DNA of 64,000 nt from SHVO01 sp041919675. Lineage in GTDB: Bacteria > Pseudomonadota > Alphaproteobacteria > Rhodospirillales > Rhodospirillaceae. The notes beneath the pieces are model-generated. The model was given only the letters and a program-made list of their open reading frames with translations, ran no database searches and had not been told where the DNA came from. The stretch's first letter is position 1, and every line of letters starts with the position of its first letter. Where the stretch lies: the NCBI GenBank assembly GCA_041919675.1, contig JAYRTJ010000005.1, positions 7,556 to 71,555 on the forward strand, in the 5' to 3' direction. This document shows, piece after piece, positions 8,610 through 17,882 of the stretch. The position numbers were made by a program, and so were the translations under genes.

Positions 8610-9803
8610 TTATTGCGCCGGCGGCGCCGCGGGCTGCGAGGCCGGAGCGGCCGGCGGCCCAAAGACGATGTAAGACGCGGCGGCCTTCAGTCGGCCGACA
8701 TAACCGAGACGGCCGACATCGGCGGCGGCTTGAAGCGGAATCTCGATCGGCGCGAGATCCTTTCCGGTGATCACGACCTTCGCGACTTCCGCACCCTTGG
8801 CGATCGGGGCCGGAAGCGGTCCTTCGTAGACCACTTTGACTTCGAGCGCCTGGCCGGCGGCGCGCGGCACCGTCACCATGACATCCTTCGGAATGACGAG
8901 GTTCACGCTGCCGGTATCGCCGAGCCAGACTTCGGCGTCGGTGACGACTTCGCCCGCGGTAAACAGCGCGCGGTTGGTGAACTCGCGGAAACCCCAATCC
9001 ATGAGCTTCGCGGTTTCTTCGTCGCGGTCCTTCATGGTGTCCATGCCGTTGGCGACAAGGATCAAACGCCGGCCGTTCCGGATCGCCGAGCCCGTGAGGC
9101 CGTATCCGGCAATGGACGTGTGTCCGGTCTTGAGGCCGTCGGCGCCGCTGCCGACGCGGTAGAGCAACGGATTGCGGTTGCCTTGCGTGATGTTGTTATA
9201 CGTGAAGGACGTTTCGCTATAGAGCGAATAGTACTCCGGGAATTCCGTGATGAGGTGACGCGCCAGAATCGAAAGATCGCGCGGCGACATGTAGTGTTCT
9301 TCGTTCGGCAGACCGGTCGCATTCGTGAAGTGGCTGTTGGTCATGCCAAGCTCTTTGGCTTTCGCGTTCATCTGCTCGGCGAAAGCTTCTTCACTGCCGG
9401 CCAGCGCTTCGGCGAGCACGATGCAGGCATCGTTTCCCGACTGCACGATCATGCCGCGCAGGAGGTCTTCGACTTTGACCCGGCTGTTCGGGTTGAGGAA
9501 CATGGTCGATCCGCCGCTGGCCGCGCCGCCCTGCTGCCATGCATACCGGCTGACCGTCAGTTCATCGTCGAGCCGGATGCGCCCGGCTTTCAAGGCGTCG
9601 AACGCCATGTAGGCGGTCATCAGCTTGCTCATGGAGGACGGCGGCATCGGCTTGTCCGCGTCCTTCGCGCCGAGGACGGAGCCGGTCTGGAAATCGATCA
9701 ACACGTATTCGCGCGCGTTGATGTCGATGGACGCGGCGAACGCGGTGCCCGCCGCGGCGGCGGCGGCGAGACCCAATACGGTGGCGAGGAGAAAACGCTT
9801 CAT
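8610..9803 (-). CDS. dacA: D-alanyl-D-alanine carboxypeptidase (PBP5/DacA family)
   Basis: 397 residues. A Sec signal peptide (about residues 1-24) is followed by a penicillin-binding peptidase S11 domain with the SxxK nucleophile (Ser57-Met-Ser-Lys60), an SGN motif (QSGNDA) and KTG (LKTGHT). A C-terminal beta-rich PBP5_C domain and an Ala/Pro-rich end follow. It trims the terminal D-Ala of peptidoglycan stem peptides in the periplasm. It heads the dac-tmk-holB group just downstream of rlpA. Confidence 0.94.
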   Translation of the reverse strand: MKRFLLATVLGLAAAAAAGTAFAASIDINAREYVLIDFQTGSVLGAKDADKPMPPSSMSKLMTAYMAFDALKAGRIRLDDELTVSRYAWQQGGAASGGSTMFLNPNSRVKVEDLLRGMIVQSGNDACIVLAEALAGSEEAFAEQMNAKAKELGMTNSHFTNATGLPNEEHYMSPRDLSILARHLITEFPEYYSLYSETSFTYNNITQGNRNPLLYRVGSGADGLKTGHTSIAGYGLTGSAIRNGRRLILVANGMDTMKDRDEETAKLMDWGFREFTNRALFTAGEVVTDAEVWLGDTGSVNLVIPKDVMVTVPRAAGQALEVKVVYEGPLPAPIAKGAEVAKVVITGKDLAPIEIPLQAAADVGRLGYVGRLKAAASYIVFGPPAAPASQPAAPPAQ

Positions 9804-9866
9804 CGAAATTCCGAACGTTAAAATGAAAACGTGGTGCGGCGGCGGCGGTCGCCCATCGCCGAGAGT

Positions 9867-10862
9867 CTAGTCCCGAACGATCTGGGCGTCATCATAACCA
9901 TAGGACTTCACGCGCGTGAGAAGCGTCTCCGCCTGAGTCTGATCGACCAGGGGACCCAGGCGGACGCGGAAGACCTGTTTATTTCCGGACGTCACCGGCA
10001 GCACCAGAACGCTTCCGATCGCGAGTTCTTTCAATTGCTGCTCGAGGCGGTGCGCGTTCGCAATCTCGCCAAAAGCGCCGGCCTGGATGAAGAGGCCCGT
10101 GTTCGGCCCGCTCGCCGGGATTGCGACCGCCGGTTTAGCGGCGATGGCGGGCGCTACGACTTTCGCTTGCGGCGGCTTCGCCGCCGGCGCTGGCTTGGCT
10201 GCCGGTTTCGGCGGGGCCGCGGCAACCGTCTTCACCTCGCCGGTCACGACGGCCGGCGGCGGCAGTGACGACGAGGCGACGGAGCCGCGCGGCACCGCCG
10301 CGACCATCGGCATTTCCGGCGGATTGCGCTTCAGCGCGACATTCTTGAGATCGAGCGACTGCTGCGCGTCGATCTCCACGCGCACGCGCGCGGTGCCGGC
10401 TTCGAAGAACCCAAGGAGCTGCGCCGCGCGGCGCGAGAGGTCGATGATGCGCCTGCTGTGGAACGGTCCGCGATCGTTGACGCGGACACTCAGCACGCGG
10501 CCGTTATCGAGATTGGTCACTTTCACGATGCTGGGCAGCGGCAACGTCGGGTGCGCGGCGGTCACCGCGTTCATGTCATAGCGTTCGCCGTTGGCGGTGC
10601 GCTTGCCGTGGAAGTCCTGGCCGTACCAGGAGGCGGTGCCTTCTTCGGCATAGGCGTAGTCTTCCGAGGGGTAGTACCAGGTGCCGGCGATCTCATAGGG
10701 ATTGCCGACCTTATATACGCCCCCGTCGGGGATCTCGGCGCCGGCCTGCGCGGCAGACGGCGGAAGCGGCGCGGTGACGGGCGCATTGCCCCCCGCACAG
10801 CCAGCCAGACCCAGAGCCATACCGATGGCCGCAGGGCGAAGTGCCCAGTGAAAATATCTCAT
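9867..10862 (-). CDS. rlpA: Septal ring lytic transglycosylase RlpA with SPOR domain
   Basis: 331 residues. The lipobox Cys22 (LGLAGC) is followed by a double-psi beta-barrel domain at about residues 75-170, with the RlpA signatures GTASWYGQDFHGKRTANGE and VRVNDRGPFHSRRIIDLS. An Ala/Pro/Lys linker leads to a C-terminal SPOR domain (about residues 252-330) that binds denuded glycan at the septum. It probably cleaves or remodels septal peptidoglycan. It sits with two other murein enzymes. Confidence 0.94.
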   Translation of the reverse strand: MRYFHWALRPAAIGMALGLAGCAGGNAPVTAPLPPSAAQAGAEIPDGGVYKVGNPYEIAGTWYYPSEDYAYAEEGTASWYGQDFHGKRTANGERYDMNAVTAAHPTLPLPSIVKVTNLDNGRVLSVRVNDRGPFHSRRIIDLSRRAAQLLGFFEAGTARVRVEIDAQQSLDLKNVALKRNPPEMPMVAAVPRGSVASSSLPPPAVVTGEVKTVAAAPPKPAAKPAPAAKPPQAKVVAPAIAAKPAVAIPASGPNTGLFIQAGAFGEIANAHRLEQQLKELAIGSVLVLPVTSGNKQVFRVRLGPLVDQTQAETLLTRVKSYGYDDAQIVRD

Positions 10863-10950
10863 TACTAGCGTCTAAGTAGGCCAAGCCCCACAAGTGCTTG
10901 TATCTTACTGGAAACCGCCCCCGGCGGCAAGTTTTGGGACCTCGTCCACG

Positions 10951-12246
10951 TCAGGCCGTTGTCACAACGGTAATCAGCGCCTTATCCGCATAGCCGTCGG
11001 GCGGCAGTCCTTTGGCCTGCTGAAAGCGGCGGATCGCCTGACGCGTGCCTGAGCCCATGACGCCGTCCGCGGCGCCCTTGAGGAAACCTTGCGAGATCAA
11101 ACCTTCCTGGAGCATCACCACGTCCTGCCGGCGCAGCGGCTCGGCGGCGGTCGCGAGGGTTGTCAACGCCTCGCCGCCGGTCATGCGGTCGGCAAGGTGG
11201 CCGACGGCGACGGCGTAAAACGCCGAGCGGTTCCACCTGAGGATCGTGCGGTAATTTTCGTAAACCAGGAGCGCGGGCCCGCCGGCACCCTGCGGCAGGA
11301 CCAGCGAGGCCGCGACGTCGCGGTTTGGAAGCGGCCCGCCGTCGGCGCGGCGAAGCCCAAGCTTGGACCAGGCAGGCAGCGGTTGGACGTTCTCCTTGGC
11401 ATCGACATCCAAACTGGAAAGGCCGATGTCGAAACCACGGGGGAGCTTCACCTCGCGCCCCCAGGTGCCCTGGCCGTCCCAGTTCATACTGTGCAGGTAG
11501 TTCGCGGCCGAGGCCAGCGCATCGGGAACGCTGCCCCAGATGTCGATATGCGCGTCCCCGTCCCGGTCCACGGCGTGGCGCAGGAACGTCGACGGCATGA
11601 ATTGGGTGTTGCCCATGGCGCCGGCCCAGGAGCCTTTCATGCGCGCGAGCGAAATGTGCCCCTTGTCGAGGATGTTCAGCGCCTTGAAAAGCTCGTCGCG
11701 GAAAAAGGCTTCGCGGCGGCCGTCAAAGGCCAGGGTCGCGAGGGCGGCGATCACCGAGAAGTCGCCCATGACCCGGCCATAGTTGGTCTCCATGCCCCAG
11801 AAGGCGACCAGGAACCGGCCCTGAACCCCGAAATCGCGCTCGAGCGAGGCCAGCAGGCCGGCGTGCTGGGCCATCATCGCGCGCCCGTCGGCGATCCGCT
11901 TGGGATTCACCGCGTTGTTGAGGTAACGCGAAAAAGTCTGGGTGAATTCCGGCTGGCGGCGGTCGAGTTCGACCACGCGCTGCACGGGCTGAAGATCGTC
12001 GAGCGCCGCGCGGATCGTGGGCTGCGAGATCCCGCGCTTGGCGGCTTCGGCCCGAACGCCGTCCAGCCAGCGCGCGAAGTTCTCCGACGACAGGACGACC
12101 GTCTGCGGCGGCTCCGGCGGCGGCGAGGTCGGCGAAGCGCCGGCGGGAACTTGGGAGGCGGGCCGGCTTTGGCAGGAGGCCACCAGGGCCCCGCCGATGA
12201 AACCAAGAGCCGTGCGGCGCTGTATCGGGGAGTTATAAAGCTTCAT
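10951..12246 (-). CDS. Lytic murein transglycosylase, MltB/SLT_2 type
   Basis: 431 residues. A Tat-like or lipoprotein leader (RRTALGFIGGALVASC, Cys25) precedes the MltB-type catalytic domain. The catalytic glutamate is in FWGMETNYGRVMGDF, followed by the family motifs RMKGSWAGAMGNTQFMPS and SAANYLHSMNWDG. A C-terminal peptidoglycan-binding domain of PG_binding_1 type (MLQEGLISQGFLKGAADGVMG) closes it. It cleaves the MurNAc-GlcNAc bond to form 1,6-anhydro ends. It lies upstream of rlpA with an 88-base gap. Confidence 0.93.
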   Translation of the reverse strand: MKLYNSPIQRRTALGFIGGALVASCQSRPASQVPAGASPTSPPPEPPQTVVLSSENFARWLDGVRAEAAKRGISQPTIRAALDDLQPVQRVVELDRRQPEFTQTFSRYLNNAVNPKRIADGRAMMAQHAGLLASLERDFGVQGRFLVAFWGMETNYGRVMGDFSVIAALATLAFDGRREAFFRDELFKALNILDKGHISLARMKGSWAGAMGNTQFMPSTFLRHAVDRDGDAHIDIWGSVPDALASAANYLHSMNWDGQGTWGREVKLPRGFDIGLSSLDVDAKENVQPLPAWSKLGLRRADGGPLPNRDVAASLVLPQGAGGPALLVYENYRTILRWNRSAFYAVAVGHLADRMTGGEALTTLATAAEPLRRQDVVMLQEGLISQGFLKGAADGVMGSGTRQAIRRFQQAKGLPPDGYADKALITVVTTA

Positions 12247-12384
12247 GAAATCTACCCTCTAAACGCCCGTCATATGGCGAGAATCGCGGTTCGGCAAGAC
12301 GCCCGCAACAGTGGAAATAGACCGCTCGTTCCGTTAGACTTTCCGCCGCTTCCGGGGTGGGCCGGATAAGAGGGGTCGAGCGCT

Positions 12385-13497
12385 ATGGCGGAAGAAGCTT
12401 TTACGTATACCAACGAACTCGCCAAAACCGGCGCGGCGGCGCAGGAGACCGGCTTCTTCACGGAATGGTTCGTGAACATGTTCGCCGGCGCGATCGATAT
12501 CCAACTCCATTCGCCCATACTGACCCTCGTTTACGCCGCGGTGATCTTCGCCCTCGTGATCCTGCGCCTTTACACCGAGAATCCGATCAAATCGCTCGGC
12601 TGCCTCGCGATCTATATCTATACCACGATCCAAACCTTTTCGCTCTATCGCGCCTCGACTTTCGTCACCGACTTCACGGCGCCCGGCTGGCAAGTCACCG
12701 CCAAGAGCCTGGTTTTCGCGGCCATGTTCGTCGGCATCGGCGTCTGGGGCGTCTCGCGCGTAACGCAGTCCTTCATCACCGCGCTGGTCACCATGGGCCT
12801 CGGCCGCCTGCTCGCGCCGCTCAATCCCCTGCGCCTGCTCGGCAAGCTGGGGAAGAGCGAAAAGGAACTCGACGCGATGGAGGAAGGCTCGGCGAAAAAT
12901 CCGAAGCGCCAGATGACCGCCATCATGTTCACCGACATCGTCGGCTATTCGAAGCAGATGGGCGCCGACGAAGCGGCGATGGTCAAGAAGCTGAGCATCC
13001 ACAACGAAATCATGCGCAACCAGATCGTGCGCAACCGCGGGACGGTCATCAAGACCATCGGCGACGCGTTCATGGTGCGCTTCCGTTCGGCCGAGAACGC
13101 CGTGCAGTGCGCCCTCGATTGCCAAAAGGGCATCGGCGACTACAACAAGGGTAAGCCCGCCAACGACCAGTTCCATATCCGCATCGGCGTGCACATGGGC
13201 GAAGTCATTCACACCGGCACGGACGTGTTCGGTGAAGGCGTGAACATCGCGGCCCGCATCGAGCCGCAGTGCGATCCGGACGGCGTGACGGTTTCCGATG
13301 TCGTCGCGAACGCGGCGCGCAACAAGGTGCCGGCGCACTTCATGTCGATCGGCGTGCGCCCGATGAAAAATATCGCCAAGCCGCCCGAACTGTTCAAAGT
13401 CTTCGCCATCGAAGAACAACAGTCGGCGAAGGTCGCCAAGCCCGGCGGTCAGGCGGCGCCGGCCGGCGCCGCTCCCGGCGGCGTGTTCAAGATCTGA
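12385..13497 (+). CDS. Membrane class III adenylate cyclase
   Basis: 370 residues. The N-terminal part (about residues 43-145) has three or four hydrophobic segments. A class III cyclase catalytic domain then starts near residue 175. Visible motifs are MFTDIVGYSK (metal Asp184), TVIKTIGDAFM (adenine-selecting Lys223 and metal Asp227) and TDVFGEGVNIAARIE (the specificity Asp just before VFG, plus transition-state Asn and Arg). Lys plus Asp favours ATP over GTP. The stop overlaps the ATG of the importer binding protein (TGATG), so it is translationally coupled to an ABC importer, an unusual partnership. Confidence 0.9.
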   Translation: MAEEAFTYTNELAKTGAAAQETGFFTEWFVNMFAGAIDIQLHSPILTLVYAAVIFALVILRLYTENPIKSLGCLAIYIYTTIQTFSLYRASTFVTDFTAPGWQVTAKSLVFAAMFVGIGVWGVSRVTQSFITALVTMGLGRLLAPLNPLRLLGKLGKSEKELDAMEEGSAKNPKRQMTAIMFTDIVGYSKQMGADEAAMVKKLSIHNEIMRNQIVRNRGTVIKTIGDAFMVRFRSAENAVQCALDCQKGIGDYNKGKPANDQFHIRIGVHMGEVIHTGTDVFGEGVNIAARIEPQCDPDGVTVSDVVANAARNKVPAHFMSIGVRPMKNIAKPPELFKVFAIEEQQSAKVAKPGGQAAPAGAAPGGVFKI

Positions 13498-14483
13498 TGC
13501 GCCTGCCCGGCCTCTACGGGTTTACAGCCGGCCTCGCGGCCGCGTTCCTGTCGTTCGCGGCGTCGGCGGCGGACAAAGTTTCGCTCGGCACCGATTGGCG
13601 CGCCCAGGCCGAACATGGCGGTTACTATCAGGCGGTGGCGACGGGCCTTTACGCCAAGGCCGGCCTCGAGGTCGAAATCCGCCAAGGCGGACCGCAAATC
13701 AATCATTCCCAATTGCTGGCCGCCGGCCGGCTGGATTTTTCCGCGGTTCCGAACTCCTTCATCCCGCTGAATTTCGTCGCGCAAAACGTGCCCGTGGTCG
13801 CCGTGGCGGCGATTTTCCAGAAGGATCCCGCGGTCCTGATCGCGCACGCGGGCGCCGGGCATGACACCCTCGCCCAGCTCAAGGGCGCGAAGATCATGAT
13901 CTCACCGGATACGCGGATCGGCTTCTGGCGTTTCCTCAAAACGAAGTTCGGCTATACCGACGAACAGGTGGCGCCTTACACCTTCAACCTGACGCCCTTC
14001 CTGTCAAATCCGGCGGCGATCCAGCAAGGCCTTCTGTCCAGCGAGCCGTTCCAGATCGAACGCGCCGGGCAAAAGCCGGTGGTGATGCTGCTCGCGGACG
14101 CGGGTTATGCCAGCTATTCATCCGTCATCATGACGTCGAACAAACGCATAACCGAACAGCCGGACCTCGTGCGCCGTTTCGTTGAGGCGAGTATCGCGGG
14201 CTGGGTGAGTTATCTCGCCGGGGATCCGACGCCGGCGAATGCGCTGATCAAGAAAGACAATCCCGACATGACCGATGCGTTGCTCGCCTTCGGGCGCGGT
14301 AAACTGATCGCGCATGGAATGATCACGGGCGGCGACGCCGAGGCCAAGGGCGTGGGCGTGATGACCGACGAACGCTGGAAGTCGTTTTTCGATGTCATGG
14401 CGGCCGACGGTTTGTATCCAAAGCAAATGGATTACAAAAAAGCCTACACAACCGCCTTCATCGGCACGGGCCGCCGCCGTTGA
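13497..14483 (+). CDS. ABC importer substrate-binding protein, NMT1/THI5-like
   Basis: 328 residues from an ATG that overlaps the cyclase stop. A signal peptide ends near AASAADKVSL. The mature protein has the NMT1/THI5 pattern DWRAQAEHGGYYQAVATGLY, EIRQGGPQINH and LLAAGRLDFS, shared with periplasmic proteins for pyrimidine precursors, sulfonates and related nitrogen/sulfur compounds. The ligand cannot be read from sequence and no thiamine genes are nearby. The downstream ATPase starts at a TTG overlapping this stop. Confidence 0.88.
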   Translation: MRLPGLYGFTAGLAAAFLSFAASAADKVSLGTDWRAQAEHGGYYQAVATGLYAKAGLEVEIRQGGPQINHSQLLAAGRLDFSAVPNSFIPLNFVAQNVPVVAVAAIFQKDPAVLIAHAGAGHDTLAQLKGAKIMISPDTRIGFWRFLKTKFGYTDEQVAPYTFNLTPFLSNPAAIQQGLLSSEPFQIERAGQKPVVMLLADAGYASYSSVIMTSNKRITEQPDLVRRFVEASIAGWVSYLAGDPTPANALIKKDNPDMTDALLAFGRGKLIAHGMITGGDAEAKGVGVMTDERWKSFFDVMAADGLYPKQMDYKKAYTTAFIGTGRRR

Positions 14484-15223
14484 CCGGGCCCGCGCTTCGG
14501 CTGGCCGGAGCCGCGAAGACCTATCCCACCGGCACGGTTGCGCTCGCGCCGGCGAGCTTTGAGATCGCGCGCGGCAGCTTTGTCAGCCTGGTCGGTCCGT
14601 CGGGGTGCGGGAAATCGACCCTTCTGCGCCTCTTGGCGGGATTGCTTGCGCCAAGCGAAGGCGAGGTCTCGCGCGGGACGGATATCTCCCAAACCGGTTT
14701 TGTCTTTCAGGACGCCACGCTCATGCCCTGGGCGAACGTGCGCGCGAATGTCGCGCTGCCGCTGACCTTGAAGGGCAAATCCGACGCGGGCGTGCCGGAT
14801 ACCTTGCGGCGCGTGGGGCTGGAAGGCTTTGCGCAAGCTTATCCGCGCGAGCTGTCCGGAGGCATGCAAATGCGCGCCTCCATCGCGCGCGCGATTGTCA
14901 CCGGCCCTCAATTGCTCCTGATGGACGAGCCGTTCGCCGCGCTCGACGAATTCACCCGCTTCCGGCTGAACGACGATCTGCTGGCCCTGTGGCAGCAGAA
15001 CCAGTGGACGGTCGTCTTCGTCACCCACTCGATCCGCGAGGCGGTGTTCCTGTCGCAGCGGGTGATCGTCATGTCGCCGCGGCCCGGGCGCGTTATCGCC
15101 GACGTGGCGATAGACCTGCCTGAACGCCGCGACGAAGCGCTGCGCGGCAGTCATGCCTTCGCGGACCGGTGCGCCAAAATCGGCGCGCTTCTGCGCGGCG
15201 CGATGACGGGCGAGGCCGCATGA
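14480..15223 (+). CDS. ABC importer ATP-binding protein, nitrate/sulfonate type
   Basis: 247 residues. It starts at TTG 14480 inside TTGA, sharing bases with the preceding stop. Walker A is GPSGCGKST, the Q-loop lies in GFVFQDATLMPW, the signature is LSGGMQMRASIARA, Walker B is LLLMDEPFAALDE, and the switch His is in FVTHSIREAVFL. This matches the SsuB/TauB/ThiZ class that energises NMT1-type importers. The ATGA overlap with the permease implies co-translation. Confidence 0.93.
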   Translation: MTGPALRLAGAAKTYPTGTVALAPASFEIARGSFVSLVGPSGCGKSTLLRLLAGLLAPSEGEVSRGTDISQTGFVFQDATLMPWANVRANVALPLTLKGKSDAGVPDTLRRVGLEGFAQAYPRELSGGMQMRASIARAIVTGPQLLLMDEPFAALDEFTRFRLNDDLLALWQQNQWTVVFVTHSIREAVFLSQRVIVMSPRPGRVIADVAIDLPERRDEALRGSHAFADRCAKIGALLRGAMTGEAA

Positions 15224-15990
15224 AACGCGCGCTCGGCCCCCTCGCCTTCGGCCTGTTGCTGCTCGGCGGCTGGGAACTCGCCGTCCGTCTGGGCCACGTG
15301 CCGGCTTATATCCTGCCCGGCCCCGCCGCGATCGTTGCCGCGCTTTGGGCCAATTTAGGCGACCTTGCCGCTTCCCTGGCCGTGACGCTGGAAGTGACCC
15401 TGGCGGCGCTCGTGCTTGCCGCGCTGTCCGGCGCGCTGATCGCGATCGTGCTGGCGCAGTCGCCGCTCGCCGAACGCATCTTCTTTCCCTACGCGGTGTT
15501 TCTGCAGGTGACACCCATCGTCACCATCGCGCCGTTCGTGATCATCTGGGTGGAGAATGTGTTCGCGGTGCTGCTCATCCTGGCGTGGATGGCGGCGATC
15601 TTTCCCATCATCTCCAACACGCTTTTGGGTTTGAAAAGCGTGGATGCCAATTTGAAGGATCTGTTCCGGCTTTATGGGGCGACACGCGCGCAGACCGTGC
15701 GCCGCCTGATGATTCCGGCCGCGCTTCCTTATTTCCTGGGCGGGCTGCGCATCGCGGGCGGCCTCGCGCTGATCGGTACGGTGGTTGCGGAAATGGTCGC
15801 GGGAACCTCGGGAACCCGCTCCGGCCTTGCCTCGCGCCTGGTGGAGGCGAGCTATCGCCTGGAACTCGCGGTTGCTCTGGCCTGCTTCTTCCTTTTAAGC
15901 GCGGCCGGGCTTGTCCTCTATCTGGTGCTCGATGCCCTCTCGCGCCGCCTGCTGCGCCATTGGCATGAGAGCGCCCGGACGCCGGCTTAA
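15220..15990 (+). CDS. ABC importer permease, SsuC/TauC/ThiX type
   Basis: 256 residues from the ATG at 15220, overlapping the ATPase stop (ATGA). It has six or so hydrophobic segments and the BPD_transp_1 cytoplasmic EAA loop (LYGATRAQTVRRLMIPAALPYF, split at residues around 155-180), which docks to the ATPase. It forms the membrane channel of the importer encoded by the two preceding genes. Ends 6 bases from the convergent aldolase gene. Confidence 0.92.
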   Translation: MKRALGPLAFGLLLLGGWELAVRLGHVPAYILPGPAAIVAALWANLGDLAASLAVTLEVTLAALVLAALSGALIAIVLAQSPLAERIFFPYAVFLQVTPIVTIAPFVIIWVENVFAVLLILAWMAAIFPIISNTLLGLKSVDANLKDLFRLYGATRAQTVRRLMIPAALPYFLGGLRIAGGLALIGTVVAEMVAGTSGTRSGLASRLVEASYRLELAVALACFFLLSAAGLVLYLVLDALSRRLLRHWHESARTPA

Positions 15991-15996
15991 GGACGC

Positions 15997-16704
15997 TTAA
16001 GTCAAGGAAGGTCCGGGCCCCGCGAACACCAAATCCGGATCGTGTGTGCCGTCCTGTTTGCCGTAGGTGCGGAACAGCGCGAGGACGCGGTTCATTTCGT
16101 CGCCGCTCAAGAGGTCCGGTTTACCCGCGGCCAGCGCCGCACAGTATTGGGCGGCGAGATTTTCGACTTCACCGGCCAGACGCAGGGCGCTCGCGAGGTC
16201 AGCTCCCGTTGCGATGACGCCATGATTGGCAAGCAGACAGGCCTTGCGGCCGGTCAACGCTTCCACCGCATGATCCGAGAGCGCCTGCGAGCCGAACGTC
16301 GCATACGGCGCGCAGCGAATATCCACACCGCCGGCTACGGCGACCATGTAATGAAACGCCGGAATCCCTTGCCCGGTGCACGCGAGCGCCACGGCGTGTT
16401 TGGAATGAGTGTGAACAATCGCGTTCACGTCCGGGCGCATTTTCAAGATGTCGCGGTGAAACCGCCACTCGCTCGACGGCCGGCGATCGCCGTACCAGCG
16501 CCCGGTGAAATCCATCACCGGAATATCGGTCAGCTGTTCGTAAGGAATGCCGCTCGGGCTGATGAAGAACGTTTCGCTGTCGCGCCGGACGCTGACGTTT
16601 CCGGAGGTGCCGTGCGTGAGGCCGCGCTGCGCCAGCGCGCAGCAGGTCACGATCACATCGGCCTTCAGGCGGGCATCGTTATTCATAGGGATGAGCGTAT
16701 CCAT
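15997..16704 (-). CDS. ald2: Class II aldolase (fuculose-1-P aldolase-like), DHAP-shunt candidate
   Basis: 235 residues of the class II aldolase/adducin family. Zinc ligands are His98 and His100 (VHTH) and His161 (LANHG). Glu79 in PSSEW is the expected catalytic acid of fuculose-phosphate aldolases. It starts directly after the mtnA stop (TGAATG), so it is translationally linked to mtnA and mtnP. In Rhodospirillum rubrum an aldolase with this neighbourhood splits 5-methylthioribulose-1-phosphate (or 5-deoxyribulose-1-phosphate) to DHAP plus an aldehyde. The alternative is a MtnB-type dehydratase, but no mtnC/mtnD is near. An internal ATG at residue 7 is also possible. Confidence 0.85.
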   Translation of the reverse strand: MDTLIPMNNDARLKADVIVTCCALAQRGLTHGTSGNVSVRRDSETFFISPSGIPYEQLTDIPVMDFTGRWYGDRRPSSEWRFHRDILKMRPDVNAIVHTHSKHAVALACTGQGIPAFHYMVAVAGGVDIRCAPYATFGSQALSDHAVEALTGRKACLLANHGVIATGADLASALRLAGEVENLAAQYCAALAAGKPDLLSGDEMNRVLALFRTYGKQDGTHDPDLVFAGPGPSLT

Positions 16705-17802
16705 TCAAGCGGCCACGCGGGCTCGTTCGGGGAAAAGCCTCAGAAGGCCGTCGCGGCTCGCGGGGCAGGTTCCGCGTTCGGTGATCAGACCCGTCACGTA
16801 GCGGGCGGGCGTGACATCGAAACCGACGTTCAGCGCGGCGCTGGCCGGCGGATAAACGGCGACGGTCTCAAGGGCGCCGGCGGCGGTGCGGCCGGTGATG
16901 TGGGACAGTTCGCGGGCCTCGCGCTCTTCGATGGGGATATCGGCGCCGTGCGCGAGGGCCCAGTCAATCGTCGTCGAGGGCAAGGCCACATAGAACGGGA
17001 CCTTGTTGTCGAAAGCCGCCAAGGCCTTGAGATAGGTGCCGATCTTGTTGCAGACATCGCCGTTCGAGGTCGTGCGGTCGGTGCCGACGATGGCCAGATC
17101 GACGCGGCCGCGCTGCATCAGATGGCCGCCCGTGTTGTCGGCGATGATCGTATGCGGGACGCCATGCGCGCCAAGCTCATAGGCGGTCAAGGAGCCGCCT
17201 TGATTGCGCGGGCGGGTTTCATCGACCCACACATGGATCGGCAGGCCGGCATCATGGGCTTTATAGATCGGCGCAAGAGCCGTTCCCCAATCGACACAGG
17301 CCAGCCAGCCCGCGTTGCAGTGGGTGAGAACATTGAGCGGTCCTTGGCGGTCCTTTTCCTGGAAGCGTTTCTCAAAGATGGACAGGCCGTGGACGCCGAT
17401 GGCCTCGCAGAGCGCGACGTCCTGATCGCAGATTTCAGCCGCGCGGGCGAAGGCGCGTTCGGCCCGGACCTCCACCGGACACGCCAGCGCGGCCGTCATT
17501 TGCTCAAGCGCCCAGGCGAGGTTCACGGCGGTCGGACGGGTTCCGCGGAGGAGTTCGACCGCGTGCGCGAGATGGGAGTCGCCGGGGTCGCGGCGCATCG
17601 CGAGCGCGACGCCGTAGGCGGCCGTGGCCCCGATCAGGGGCGCGCCGCGGACCGTCATGCTGCGGATCGCGTGCGCGGCCTCTTCGAGGCCGGCGAGGCG
17701 GGCGGTCTCGAATTCAAAGGGAAGCCGGGTCTGATCGATGACCAGGACGTCTCCATTTTCGGCGCGCCAGATTGTCCGAAAGTGCCGCCCTGCGATCCGC
17801 AT
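16705..17802 (-). CDS. mtnA: S-methyl-5-thioribose-1-phosphate isomerase
   Basis: 365 residues. Isomerises 5-methylthioribose-1-phosphate to the ribulose form. Family signatures are present: SMTVRGAPLIGATAAYG near residue 48, the catalytic Cys162 in LTHCNAG, and Asp242 in GTDRTTSNGDVCNKIGTY. It lies between mtnP (80-base gap) and the aldolase (no gap). It works on the product of MtnP, which phosphorolyses methylthioadenosine. Confidence 0.95.
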   Translation of the reverse strand: MRIAGRHFRTIWRAENGDVLVIDQTRLPFEFETARLAGLEEAAHAIRSMTVRGAPLIGATAAYGVALAMRRDPGDSHLAHAVELLRGTRPTAVNLAWALEQMTAALACPVEVRAERAFARAAEICDQDVALCEAIGVHGLSIFEKRFQEKDRQGPLNVLTHCNAGWLACVDWGTALAPIYKAHDAGLPIHVWVDETRPRNQGGSLTAYELGAHGVPHTIIADNTGGHLMQRGRVDLAIVGTDRTTSNGDVCNKIGTYLKALAAFDNKVPFYVALPSTTIDWALAHGADIPIEEREARELSHITGRTAAGALETVAVYPPASAALNVGFDVTPARYVTGLITERGTCPASRDGLLRLFPERARVAA

Positions 17803-17882
17803 CCAAACGTCCCCTTTCGGAAAAAACCACGGTGACGGTCATTGATTGTGAGTATCAACTATAAATTTTATGCGTGGAAGGC

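Noticed and set aside
12247..12384. Riboswitch or RNA gene between the transglycosylase and cyclase genes
   Set aside because: Only 138 bases, with no conserved structure recognised.
13497..15990. Assigning the importer to thiamine precursor uptake
   Set aside because: The NMT1/THI5 fold is shared by importers for many ligands. No thiamine riboswitch or thi gene is visible here.
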